Source of the DNA: Mansonella perstans
Lineage: Eukaryota; Nematoda; Chromadorea; Rhabditida; Onchocercidae
NCBI GenBank assembly: GCA_037074765.1
Contig: JBAMDO010000038.1
Span: 248,001 to 312,000 of the forward strand
DNA: 64,000 bases
Reading direction: 5' to 3'
Both the position numbers and the translations under genes were made by a program. Below, piece by piece: positions 12,766 to 24,890 of this stretch; positions within the stretch are counted from its first letter, which is position 1; every line of letters starts with the position of its first letter. The notes beneath the pieces are model-generated. The model ran no database searches, was not told where the DNA came from, and saw only the letters and a list, made by a program, of their open reading frames with translations.

Positions 12766-14768
12766 TTAATTTTTTAGTTGTTCAGCAGCACGGCGTGCAC
12801 GTGCTCGTCTACGCCGGTCACGTCGCTCCTGTGCTGACGTAAAATAGTTACTGTTGAACACCTTAGAAGATTGCGCCAATTTTTTGGAATGAATCGTTAT
12901 TCCTGGAAGTTGTTCCCGGTCTCTTAAATGTCCATCATTTATGATTTCGCGATGTGATACTTCGGCGATTTTCATTTTCTTTTTCCGATATCGCGAATTC
13001 TGAGTCCTAGTAGACAATGGCAACAATAAATTTTCAGTAGCTGGACCTGCATAACCCGCTAATTCGGAATAACTCTTCACATTGAAGTAAGTAATACCGG
13101 TTTGAAGTAAATTCGTAGATTCATTATTAATACTGGGTTGATACCAGACCTTAGTTTGCGCTTCAACCAATTTCACTGATTGTTGTTCTACATTAGCGAT
13201 ACCTGCTCTGTTGTGATCGTGAGTAAAGATTGCATGATCCCGTCTAGAATTTGTTGCAGTTATCATCTCATGTCTTGAAATTTGTCCGTTATGACCAGTT
13301 CTCGGGATTTGCATCACTTCGATCAGGAAAAATCCAAGTTTCTTAATTCCGAAATCAGTAAAACCAGCGTCATTACACATAAATGAGTCTAATGTACGGC
13401 TTCCTATAATGAGAGCATCAAGGAAACAGCGTTCACTTGCTTGATGGGTTGGTCGAATCAAAAATTCAACAGCTGATAATTTGACGCTAAGTTCAACTTG
13501 TTGCTGTACATATTGGAACCAGAGTATCTGATCCTTCACATGTGGTGTTGGTGGAATTACAAGAATGCGCAACTGGAATTGTAACAAATATACAAGTATA
13601 TCATTCAGAAGTTTGCCATATTTGGATGGTGCCATCCCTTCAGCTAGTTCATGTGTTCCTGATGACAATACTACCGCAATGCATCCATTACCAAAATGAA
13701 TTTTCTGTAAAAGGAGAAACAGAGTGGACATGCGTTCAGATTCTTCTAATTTCCAACTATCGATTCCGAATTGTTGCAGCAATCGACCGTCTATATCATC
13801 AAATCGTTTACCCCATTCGATATAACGTGCCAGACGTGTAGACGTATTATCACCCATAAAAAATAACGGACAATTTTCCGTGAAAGCATTTACACGTTTA
13901 GCACGCGCCATTTCAACAGCCCAACCATATTCATCAATTTCAAATCCAACTTTCCAACTTTGCGACAGCTGATCATGCTCTAGTCGCGTACCCTCAAATA
14001 TTGAATCGATCCATTGTAATCGAATTGGGAAATATTCTGTAGCATCTAGACACATTTTCAATTGTTTACATCGTTGAATCCGAAAATCCAAAATAGCCAA
14101 CATCAACGGTCGACATTCTTTTAAAGGTGCCAAGTCAAAACGACTTTGTAATTCAGTATACTTGGTGCGAAGATCAAAAGGTGCCGTATGATACAACTGA
14201 TAATAAATATCATTTTTCAAAGAAATGGGAATTTTCGCATCTTGTACATGGAGGTAGTAAAAATGATGCGCCATCGTCGGAGGTGCAAGATCAGGAGAAA
14301 CATAATCCAAAGTTAACGGCAAACACTGCTCATGGCCACCGTAATTTGGATTACAAACACTGTGTGGATGAAGCGGTGAACCATGTTGGATAAGAACTGT
14401 CTTCCGTGCATAAACACGTTTGCCCTGCACCACGTCATAAAGCTGATAAACTGTTTGTATCAGATCGGACCGGTTCAGAAAACCTAAAACCTGGTTATGG
14501 TATTCCAGTAAAACCAAATTTAAGAAAGGGAAAATGCTGATAAATAATTCTCATTTCTAACCGACCATGCATCCATATTTCAATCCAGGAGATTTCCTGC
14601 GACAATTTAGTCCAGATTCTAGAAAACAAGACAAACACATAAAATATCATTATCAAAAGTACTTTTACCATCACGAGACAAAATACAATTTTGAATAGCT
14701 GTCACTGGTGTTTTTACATTCGGAATCGGTGGATCGTAATCTAAATGTACAGCTAACGGACAATACAT
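12766..14768 (-). CDS. uncharacterised ~625-aa protein with degenerate SGNH-hydrolase-like segments
   Basis: I do not recognise the family. The model has three phase-compatible exons (14669-14768, 14566-14618, 12766-14490) and a single large last exon, giving 625 aa. The ATG at 14768 follows an AG acceptor by 6 nt. The two introns are very short (50 and 75 nt), so the exon 2/3 join is the least certain part. The middle of the protein resembles an SGNH/GDSL esterase: LFFMGDNTST (block I, with GDS changed to GDN), AVVLSSGTHEL after a hydrophobic strand (block III position), LRILVIPPTP, and a late NDAGFTDFGIKKLGFFL that sits where Asp-x-x-His would be but lacks the His. If this reading is right the active site is lost. 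The last ~90 residues are basic and end in a run of Arg (about RRDRRRRARARRAAEQ), suggesting nucleic-acid binding or a nuclear signal. The gene lies ~0.8 kb downstream of DPH5 on the same strand. Confidence 0.72.
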
Positions 14769-14774
14769 TGATTC

Positions 14775-14776
14775 CT
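14775..14776 (-). promoter_or_regulatory. probable trans-splice acceptor for the 12766-14768 gene
   Basis: A long T-run ending in AG lies 6 nt upstream of the ATG at 14768 on the minus strand. It could instead be a cis acceptor from an unseen upstream exon. Confidence 0.4.
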
Positions 14777-15552
14777 AAAAAAAAAAATGAATGAATATAC
14801 TTGACCTAGTCTGAGAAATAAGCATGACTGCTTGGACTGCAATGTAGAAAATACCTTGACTAATTAACCCGTAATTCACAGTAGGTACAATAATGAATTT
14901 AAAATAACTGTCATAACAGTACAAAGATTCCAGTCAACTAAGATTCAATTTCTTCTATCGCCAAGCTAAAACCACTACATAAGAGTTTTCTTATAACTTT
15001 TTTCATCTGCTAGCAGAAATATAATCATTCCAATCATAAAATTTATAAGTTTGTTAGTGAATATGAAAACTGACGTTTATTTTATTAGGTCAAAATGATT
15101 GGAATGAAAGATATTTATCTAAATACTGCGGCAAGCAGTTCAGATCTATCAGAAATGAACAACTGGAATTATTTATTGAATCGAGCAACAATTTGATAAC
15201 AGCTGATAAAAGGAATGCTGGAAGAACAAAGATGAACACTGGTTCAAAAAGATAAATTTAAGGGATTCAAATAATTTGTGAATCAAACTGACAGTATGTT
15301 AAATAAAAAATCATATATGATCTGATGGATATATCATTTTTAAATTTCGATTTCCCCATCTTTCCTTGCCCTACACTCATTTTTTCAAAAAACTTCAACA
15401 ATATATAATGAGAATCTAATAATTATAAAAGCAGATAGTGTTTAAATTACCTTTGCACTTAGCCGATTTCAGCGACAATATAATTCATGGACATCTAACA
15501 GAAGAGATTACAAAAAACAAAGTTTGAAAAATATTCTACAAATTAAAATATA
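14777..15552. other. spacer between DPH5 stop and the next minus-strand gene
   Basis: About 780 bp of AT-rich DNA without a supported exon. I see no conserved element. Confidence 0.55.
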
Positions 15553-18298
15553 TCATAAATCAGGAAAATGTTTCAAAAAATCCAATTCCATGGGATGCAA
15601 TTCACCAGGAATGATTAACGAATGTAACGGTGGTCCCATATCCACATTGCACAATGCCTCCAAAGGGCAAAAAACAATCTGAAATTAATTAATACACCTC
15701 GCTGAGGACTCCAGTAACAATAACTTCATCTTAAAGAAACGATTTGGTTTTTTTTTTCTTTTTCTAGGCAAATTAAGAGAATTGTCTAGTCATGTTAGAT
15801 GCCAACTGTACTCCGTATTATTATAAAGCTTAGCCAACAGCAACGAAACTGCTGATACAACACAGCTATGCATACACTTTTATGATATGATAAATAATTT
15901 CTCGATTGTTCAAATTGTTCCATCCTATCTAAAACGTGAACTTTTAACAGTTTTGAGAGGAAAAAAAACCTTTTGATCACTCCATCCTATCCTCGCCAAG
16001 GCCACACATTCTGTGTTTGCTGTGAATGCTGAAAAAAAAAATTAGCGAAAACTAAGCATAATTATATTGATATTCAACAAAATTGTGCTGGAAAAAAAAG
16101 TAATGGAAAATAATTCTATAAAAAACTTATACGGAAGTATGGTAGAAAACATTGTAAAATAATTTTTTATGACTGATATATCTTAACATTTTTTGTTGCT
16201 CTGAACAGTACATATTTAATTTGAAATACATTTTTCTCAAAAGAAACCTCAAAAGCATTGCTTCATCTATATCAGCATCATCAGCAACTCTATGATCAAC
16301 TATGTCAACAGTATCATCAGCAACTCTATGATCAACTCTGTCAACTTGGATCATTTTCGCAGCTTTAGTTGTAATAGTATGTGCCAGTGTCTCCTACACT
16401 CTTTCAATTATATTGGTAAGAAAATCCAGGATAATGCAAGTTTTTCTCTATTAGCTATTAATAAATTGCTAGGACTTAGTCCATGATATGGAATCATTTT
16501 ATATCACAATAAAATTTCTTTTGTAAACTTACCGGGTTTCATATCCCCTTTTGTTATCTTATCTAAAATTTCCAGTAGCTGTTTTGCTGCCTCGGAACAA
16601 GTCATATATCTCGGAGGTAAAAATTCTTTTCGGCCTCTAAAATTTTTAGTTCATAAATCATATATTTATGACAACTGCAAGCTATATAAAAAAAAGAGGA
16701 ATGGAGCACGCTTACTGTTCCTTCAACCTTCCAAAAGAATTTTACTGCACTATCATTATTACTTGATCATGATTTACATAGTTTAAAATGATCGGTTCCC
16801 ATCAACAAAAAATTTTTTTTTTTAAACGCAAAATGAGTGCAGTCAACACAAATTTTTTTTTTCTACACATTTCCATAAAATAAGTCGTTTAAAAAATATT
16901 TTCCCACAAAATTCTGAACGGAATTAAAATTTTCAGAGTATTAAATTGAAATAATACAAACTTCATCATATTTTCTACTGACTGCTCCTTTGTTTTGATA
17001 TCTGAAATTTAAAATGATTTCTTAAGCTGGAATTTTATTAACCTATTAATCTGGACAAAACCACTATTACCCAACAACCATTTCGATATCCAGATTGTTC
17101 TGGTACTACACGCTAGCTCTTTTCAATCATAAACAATGTACAAAAGAATTCTTTCTCTCCAAAGTTTTAGATAAAAAACTATGACAGTTTTCATCTTTTC
17201 TGTTATTACTATTAAAAAGAAAAACAGATATTGGAAGAATACAGAAATGTACAGAAATTTTCGAAAGTATAGAAATGTAAATAACATAAATGAGTGTTGA
17301 CCTAACAAGCATAATGTATGCAATCCTCGTTTTCTGTTTTCTGCAATTTTGAAGTAATAAGAATCCGGATGCCAATTTTCTTCCCAAAAAACGATTGAAA
17401 TAATCTCACCAAATCTATATAACTGGAACAGATACGAAAATCATGAAAAATTAATTATGAAAAATGATTCCTTATGAGCAAAGTTTTGAACTCCTGAAAA
17501 ATTTCGTATCATTCTGCTGACAATAACAATATTGATCTCTTCAAATACCTGCAAACCACAACATCCTACAGCACTGATAATCGAAGCATTATGCACAATT
17601 TCCACATTAATACCTGCTTTTCGAGCAGTTAAAACTAAATCGGCATGTGTTGTAGCGCCAAGAGGATCACCAACTACTAGCAGGCATACATCCATATCGA
17701 GCGCTTCATCCAGCATAACATCTGCAGAACTTCATACAATAAGAATTTGAAAAAAAAAAAAAAACCCAACTTCCATGTACATTGTTTGTCTTATAAAATC
17801 AAAATCCTAACATACATACCGTTAGTTCTTCAGGCAACATTAAATTTTGTGATGATAATTTCACTATCAAATGCCCTATTTATTAGTTATAATAAAAAAA
17901 AAATTAAAAATTTCTAGCGTTCATTATTTTAAACTATTACAAATAGACTGAGAGTATTTATTCTGCTGGAAAATGCAAATTACAGCATAGTAAAAAAAAC
18001 AAATTATGCTAATGAATTTGAAATTAATTCAATATCAATTGCTAATAATGACAATATTAGAATAATTAAATTCAAATAAAATAAATGTAAAAATACTCGA
18101 ATCAAGTTCAATTGTCGTACGATCGGCCTCTTGAATTTCTTTCTCAAAAAATTCCTCCAATTTCTTTTTATCTAAGCCGAATGACATAATACTTGTGTAA
18201 GTCTCCAAGTATACGCGAGTACATTTTCGTACAACATTCATCCCTCTCATCGTTATATCATCAATATTACCCAAACCCAAACCAACTAAATACAACAT
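15553..18298 (-). CDS. DPH5: diphthine methyl ester synthase (diphthamide biosynthesis methyltransferase)
   Basis: Seven exons (18097-18298, 17549-17721, 17302-17422, 16962-17001, 16533-16636, 15970-16028, 15553-15678) join in perfect phase to give 274 aa; the human protein is 285 aa. DPH5 uses S-adenosylmethionine to methylate the modified histidine of eEF2 in diphthamide synthesis, in the cytosol. Hallmarks are [16 protein letters not shown] at the N terminus (SAM-binding glycines), [59 protein letters not shown] and the C-terminal [17 protein letters not shown]. The start is fixed by the conserved MLYLVGLG. A likely trans-splice AG lies 20-21 nt upstream at 18318-18319. The very short exon 4 (40 nt) and exon 6 (59 nt) were found by homology and phase. 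An intronic segment near 16279-16345 carries a 36-bp duplication that keeps a short reading frame open but is not an exon. Confidence 0.96.
16279..16345. repeat. 36-bp tandem duplication in a DPH5 intron
   Basis: Two copies of ATCAGCAACTCTATGATCAA followed by CT(A/C)TGTCAAC start at 16279 and 16315, between DPH5 exons 5 and 6. Confidence 0.8.
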
Positions 18299-18319
18299 TG
18301 CAGTAAAATTGATTCCACT

Positions 18320-19619
18320 AAATCTAAAAGAAACACATTTATCATGTAATATTTGATGTTTCACGATAATGAACTACGATAATGGATACTATCGTAATTA
18401 TGCAAGCTAACTAAAAACGATTCGATTACAATACTTAATTTTCAAAAATACTACAGTATCCATTCTCAAGAGTATGGCAACATTACACCATATGTTAAGC
18501 ACACCACTATCTATACAATTTCATTATTCCCGCATTCCTTCTTCAGACTAGATCAATCATAGGATAAATCTCATCGACAAATTTTTTTTAAATGTAACAG
18601 AAATAGTGTAAAATGGCTCAAACTACGAAATCATTTAACATTTAACCATGCAAAAATCTCATTTCCATATTAAAAAAAAAATTGAAAGAAACAACATTCC
18701 AAACTTAATTCCAAACCATAATTCCAAACCGTTAACCTTAATAATGCCCAAGTATTCCCAAATTATGTTCTTTTGAACAAATTCCCTATCATGTTTTGAA
18801 TTCTATTCCACGATCCTAAGGAAAATAGAATAAAAGCAAAATTATAGTATTCAATAATTTTCAGGTATGAGTACGTGAAATGAAAAGTATGTGAAATCTT
18901 ACCAACAATTACAAAATGTAATAAAACAACATGTAAGCTTTACACAATAATTTATTAATTATACCACATAATAATTTATTAATCACAACTATACTGATAA
19001 TATAAATGAAATCTTAATTCCACTTTACACTGAAATATTTTAACTTAAATTTACAGATTTACGTTAGTTCAATTCGCCCTCGCATTCAAATATATTGTCT
19101 AATTGCAAATTATAATAAACTTTCGAAAACTGACACGTAACTTTAGCCAAAACTTCACGTTTCTGTATGAATTTTTAAATTAGATATAAATAATTTCAAC
19201 AACCTTTCGCATAAAAGTACATTCATGAAAAACATATCAAAACAGAAAAAGATCAACGGTAGCAAAAAAAAAAGATGTAATATATAATCTGAGGAAACTA
19301 TTCACTTTTAAGGTAATGCTCTGGAATATCTTAAGTTTACGAATATTAGATCATCCTGTTGCTCAGTTAACAATTCAAAAAAATTTCTGGGTCATAAAAA
19401 ATAACTTTTAATACTAAATGAGTGCAAGTGAGCTTGATGCGAGATAAGTTCCATTTTTCCATGGAACAATCAAAAGTGAACATCTCTTAGCAAATTTCCT
19501 TTTTTTTTGTTCTACAAAGAGAAATCCTGAAGATGAGAAAACAACAAAGTGTATATTAGATTTTCTTAAATAATACAATTTCGTTTAAATGCTAAAAATG
19601 ATGATTAGATGATCAAATT
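18320..19619. other. intergenic between PIGM and DPH5
   Basis: About 1.3 kb of AT-rich DNA with no supported exon or structured element. It holds the DPH5 upstream region and the PIGM 3' flank. Confidence 0.55.
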
Positions 19620-22600
19620 TTAACTAACTACTTTAACACTTCCTTTAGAAACGTGTCTTCGAATTAGGCGAATAATAATTCCTGTATTAATTGCAAGAAA
19701 GAACAGTGACGAAAGCCAAATTAGGAAAAGCGTATTCAATCCTTGAAATTCAAATAAGTAAGCAGCACAGAGCCAAAAACCTTGTCCAAGAAACCACAAA
19801 ACTATCAGATTTACTGCTGTCGTTGTTGAAATCTATAACAGAGTAGAAATTTTGCTTTCGACTAAAATGATCTGACTGAAAATTTGTTCAGTTAAATGCC
19901 ATAGTTCATTTATACACTGATATAAATATGAAATAGATCTAAAAACTGACTTCGATACTTTGTTGAGCAATCGGTAACAAACAAATATACCAGATGAAAT
20001 ACTGACTAGTGCACACTTTATTAAATGAAACAAATACGGCCGTTGTAATCAGCCAACAAAATGGGAGATCATCATGAAATCTGCAAGACTTTATATTAAA
20101 TTTTTCGATGACTGCATTAATGTTTCGGCTTTAAAAATCAAATTCAAAAGATACTGAATAAATCTGCGTTCAAAAGTATCCTAATTTCTTCGTACGAGAG
20201 AAAATACTTTGGTCTTACTTACCAGAGTATAAGAAAGGTTCCATTTTATGAACTACTGTTTCCTTATTAAGTATTTACTCTTCATTTTATGACAGAGAAA
20301 ACAGAGCATCTTATTACTATGGCAATTTCATCACATCATGATAAGAATGAAGAACGCCAACCGTAAAGTTAACGAAGATATCATACTATACTAATCAAAA
20401 ATTGCTAACGAAGGTATCATATTAATCAAAATTTGTTCTAAAATTGCAGTAAAAATTATGAATAGAAAAAACACACCTGAAAGCAAACCAAATGATAAGT
20501 AAAACTTGAGGTATGAAAGCACAAAAACCTATAAGCCGAGATAGCTGCGCATTATTTGCTGCTAAATATAATAAATAAAAATATGGTGAAAAATTGTGTC
20601 GCGTATCAACACGATGTAAATGATACAGAAATGCTTCGTTAATGTAAGGTATACCATATAATGCATAACATATGAGCATTAATAATAGGAAACTTGAAGA
20701 AAATATCTGAAATAAATGGAATCAAAACAGAAATGGCAGTGACGATTTTAAATAACAACCTAAATAACAACCATAAAGATGGTGTGTTAATAATGAAAGA
20801 AGATAATGTTCGAAGCTTGCTGATCTTATATATTCGGTGAATCAGAAATGGTCCGCAAGTATAGATACCTTGAGAATGTATGTCTCTATGTTGATTTTCA
20901 TATCATAAGTAGAGAATTAGGACAGAAATATTGCAGCGAATAAAACTATACAGAAAGAGATTATGATATGTGACATCTAACATACCAATATAAAAATATA
21001 TCCTTTCACATTTGAAATCAATCGTTTGCAATAATCAATCCATCCAGATGACACAGAAAGACCAGATAGGAATAGGAAAATGGAAGGCAAATAAATAATT
21101 GGATATAATTTCAAGTGCACGGCTAACATACCATAAATTAAGGCTGCCAAACACCACTGAAAATATTTGTCCAAACTTCATTTGCTAATGAAAGTGGAAC
21201 CACATAATTTCGCATCCACTTTTATATTACTTTCTTTTTCTGCGATAAACAACGCATAAAGCTGCACTTGGATTTGCTACTGTTTATCAAAGTTTGATTA
21301 ACAATATTGATATTCATTAACATTGCGTTAAAAAGTAAACCAATTATAGCAGCTAATTACAAACTAATTTTGAAACAGTCCTTTATCTTCACTAGATAAC
21401 CTCCATTTATTCCAAAATTAGTAATTAGCAAGTATCAATAACAGCAGGACGATAGAATAATACTAAAAACCAATTATCCGACAATAATTTCGCAACGATT
21501 ATTTTTACTCCACTTTTTCACTCCTTATTCTTTGCTGCCTAACTAGACGACATCACTGCAATCCGAATCTACAAACGAAGAAAAAAACTGAAAACTGTTT
21601 TAACTGCCATGAAGATATCACCTGATTCCGCAGAAGTAAATACAATGTCCAAAGAACAGCACCACATACAAGAACATCAGCATTACCTCTTGATGATATT
21701 ATGGCCGTTAAGGGATTTGCAAGCCAAAATATCATTACAATGTTCTCCATCCTTGACTGATCTTTGTTCTGTAAAAACATTTTGAAAAGCTTATTGAAGA
21801 GACAAAAGTCGAAAGTGAAAAAATAAAACATAAGTTATTTAAGTAAAACAACTAAAATTTTAGTGTGATTTCGACTCTTTGCTTTTTTCTCTTTATTTTT
21901 TCTTTGTAGTTCGTTAGGTTCATGAAGTGGGGTCATTGTTCATCGAGTGTAACTATTGAAGACTATTAAATATTCAACAAACACACAAAGATAAAGAATT
22001 CCCCAATTTCTTAACCTTGTGAGTTGCTCCATTACATGATGATAATTCGAAATACAGAAGGCCAACTGCCACGTCCACGGCACAAAATAAAACCTTTCCT
22101 GTAATTTCCACGTAATATTCGACTTTTATAGAGTTTTGCTTAGTAATAACCACTCATCTGCGTAACCAGTGCCACTTTTCGTATGAAAGTGACACTGATT
22201 ACTCCGATCATATTTCAATAATTTCATGCTGTCCATTTCATTAGTAATGTACTGTCAAGCAATCTATTAATGAGTATCATAAAACTTTTTCAATGCGATC
22301 GATATAGAATAGAATAAAATTGAAGTGTAAGTTAAGCTTTGCAACGTTTCAACTAATTAAAATAAAATTTCTTATAATTTCTGTGCGTTATGACGTGTAT
22401 TGTGATAGCAAACCGATAATATTAGGAACAATGCCACAAGGAATAACCATTTCATATGAATAATCATTTCAATAATCATAATCAATATCATATATCATAC
22501 GTGCGAGAGAGCACTCCGACTCAATTCATAGATTTAAAAACCAGTGCTTAACTAATTCAATTTCAACAACTTATTGCGCTTTTCAATATAGTTTTACTTC

Positions 22601-23545
22601 CGTTGTATTGTATTCTGCTTTAGTATATTTTACCTTAAATTATTTGAATATTTACCAAAATCAGGCCATTGTACCACTGGCATTAATAACCAAGCCAGTA
22701 GTGGAGTATAACGATACGTTGCCCGTTCATATGGCGATTGTCCATGATAGATATATGCCGCTGCATCCGAATAAACTTTATAATCAATGTCGGTAAATTG
22801 CACCTTGAAATTTTAGAAATTTAAAATCCTTCTTTTAACTAATCTTTCAAAAGCAAGTAATGTTATCACTGTACATACCATGTCTTATCTTTTACTTTGC
22901 AAGCTTTTTTTATCATTATCATCCAAAAAATTACTACAAAATTACAAGCAAATAAACAAGTTCAGCTCATCTTCCTCCCTGCAGAAATCCCACCGTTAGT
23001 GATTCTCATGCTAAATTTCGTTGCTGCATTTTAAAAAAAAAATCTTTCATTCGTGATTGTTGTTATCAGAAAAATTGTTGTTATCAGACAACAACTTACT
23101 AAACCATAACAGTCACCATTACTGAAAAGATCTCTTCTTTTTACTTTCATTTTATATCAATTCATAAAGTTTTAAATAATAATAAACGATATTTACATCT
23201 CTTTAAAACATAACAAAGATTCATTTTATGCTACTTTAATTTGAGCTAAAAGTCGATTTCATTTTAGTTTAAATCATAGATTCACTTGATTTCGCTTAAT
23301 TTCATTTCAAATACTACCGGAAGAATTCTTTGCTCCATTAAATACTAATGTAAAATTTCAATTTATATTAAAATATAAAATCTAACCTCAAATAAATAAT
23401 CATGTATATGCCCATAAAATACCAAAATAATTCGACATAAGAATGAAATCAGTAAAATATGCTTCCGTTGCCATATATTTTCCGCTTTTTTAATATCTTC
23501 CAGTGTTCGTTTATTAGAAGTTTTTCGCTCTTTCATTTTCATCAT
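19620..23545 (-). CDS. PIGM: GPI mannosyltransferase I catalytic subunit (PIG-M)
   Basis: Eight exons (23387-23545, 22656-22803, 22016-22098, 21622-21768, 20986-21156, 20477-20706, 19951-20080, 19620-19832) join in frame to 426 aa; human PIG-M is 423 aa. The enzyme adds the first mannose (alpha-1,4) to the GPI precursor from dolichol-phosphate-mannose, in the ER lumen, as a multi-pass GT-C glycosyltransferase. The lumenal DXD-type motif is visible at residues 58-60 in [15 protein letters not shown]. Other hallmarks are [63 protein letters not shown] and [18 protein letters not shown]. The N-terminal ~30 residues before the first membrane segment are basic ([13 protein letters not shown]). A short upstream frame beginning at 23564 overlaps this start. 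The exon 2 donor was set at the GTAAAT at 22650-22655, because this alone keeps phase and gives PDFGKVLF as in the family. Confidence 0.95.
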
Positions 23546-23581
23546 TTTTAACGGAAAATTCCATTAATATGACGCAACCAC

Positions 23582-23583
23582 CT
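23582..23583 (-). promoter_or_regulatory. possible trans-splice acceptor upstream of PIGM
   Basis: The minus-strand reading TTTAAACAG ends 36 nt before the PIGM start codon and lacks a visible upstream exon. Confidence 0.4.
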
Positions 23584-24890
23584 GTTTAAAGTATATTTAA
23601 TTCCAACGTACAGTTCATGTAAAAAAAGCGTGTAATTAATAGTTTCGATCATTTCTCATCGCTTATCTCCTCTCAACATCTGAAGAAACTTCCAAAGAAT
23701 TTCCACAAACTTCCACAGAAGACTTAATTAAAATATTTAGAATAACACGTAGGACCACGTAAACTCTTCCGCACCCGAGAATCAAAAAAAAACTTTTACA
23801 GAGTACAAAAAATCACTTCGAGAATCTTATCATGCGTTAAAGCACAATTAAGTAGATATAACCTCTTCCATTACAGATTCCTCAGACTAGAACCGATGAG
23901 TGGTACTGTAGTCCGATAGAAATATTCAAATGTTCTGTGACCCGGCAAATATTACACCTACAAAATATATCATACGCTTAAACCTGTAAAATATTACACC
24001 TCTAAAATCTATAAATTGCTCCAATCGCTAAAACATGATAAGATATCAGATATCACATGATATCACATCATATCAGATATCACATGTTATCATATGTTGA
24101 CGCATGGTGCCACATCTAGATGTCATATGCACTAGATCTGGCAGATACTAAGAGACTTGCTTGACCTGTGACTTGACCTGGACAGAATGTCATATGAAAG
24201 TATGCATGGAATCGCGGCTTCCTGGAGTCTACGGATTCCATTGATGGATTTTCCTATCGTTCGAATTTTGCCAGTAGAATTTCTTAGTTCAAAAAATTCT
24301 GGAATTTTATGGGACTTTATCGAAAAGAAAGTTCGCTAATTATGCTAAAATTTATTCTAATATTCCTCAATTTAGTCTCAAAAATATTTTCCCAGCAATT
24401 TTTACTGTTTGCTTTTAGATCGTCAAAGAAGATTTCCGGAATTTTGTATGATATTCTCGTAATTTTTAATTCTTTTTAATTTCCCCTTAAATTGTTTGAT
24501 TGAACGAAATGAAATTTATCAATAATATTAAGAATCAAAAAAGTATTTGCGGTACAGGAAAGGAGTATTTCGTTGAAATTGAAAAAATTTTATTTGACAA
24601 AATTCTTTTCTTTTGTAATTAAATTGGTTGATAATTTCCAATTGATATTAGCTAGTAAAATATCTGACGAAATTTAAATATCTTTCAAACTTGATTATAA
24701 TCAGGTCGAGAAAGATATTACTTAATAATGATAGACAACTTCAAATTATCATAATTATTGCATTAAGAAATTCGGAAAATCATTCTATAAAAAAACGATA
24801 AGCTAACAAAATGATCAAGCAATTAAACAATGGTCAAGCAATTAACTATATAATAATTTAACAAATGATAAATTGATATGCAAATAATCA
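23584..24890. other. intergenic between PIGM and the transporter gene
   Basis: No exon is supported. It contains a palindrome-rich patch at 24034-24096 and two copies of an AATATTACACCT motif just before it (about 23950-24000). The rest is plain AT-rich sequence. Confidence 0.55.
24034..24096. repeat. palindrome-rich GATATCA(C/G)AT cluster
   Basis: Repeated ATATCACAT/ATATCAGATAT units run in both orientations for about 60 bp, including the self-complementary GATATC at two places and CATATG at the end. Confidence 0.7.

Noticed and set aside
13542..14393. Plus-strand open frames of 88-99 codons
   Set aside because: They are antisense to the large exon of the 12766-14768 gene and have no acceptable composition or homology.
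16127..16486. Open frames on both strands with a repeated DHRVADD-like segment
   Set aside because: They lie inside a DPH5 intron. The repetition comes from a 36-bp tandem duplication, and the conserved DPH5 exons on either side splice past it.
22608..22796. Plus-strand 62-codon frame with a hydrophobic start
   Set aside because: It is antisense to PIGM exon 2, which carries the conserved DXD and TYRYTPLL motifs.
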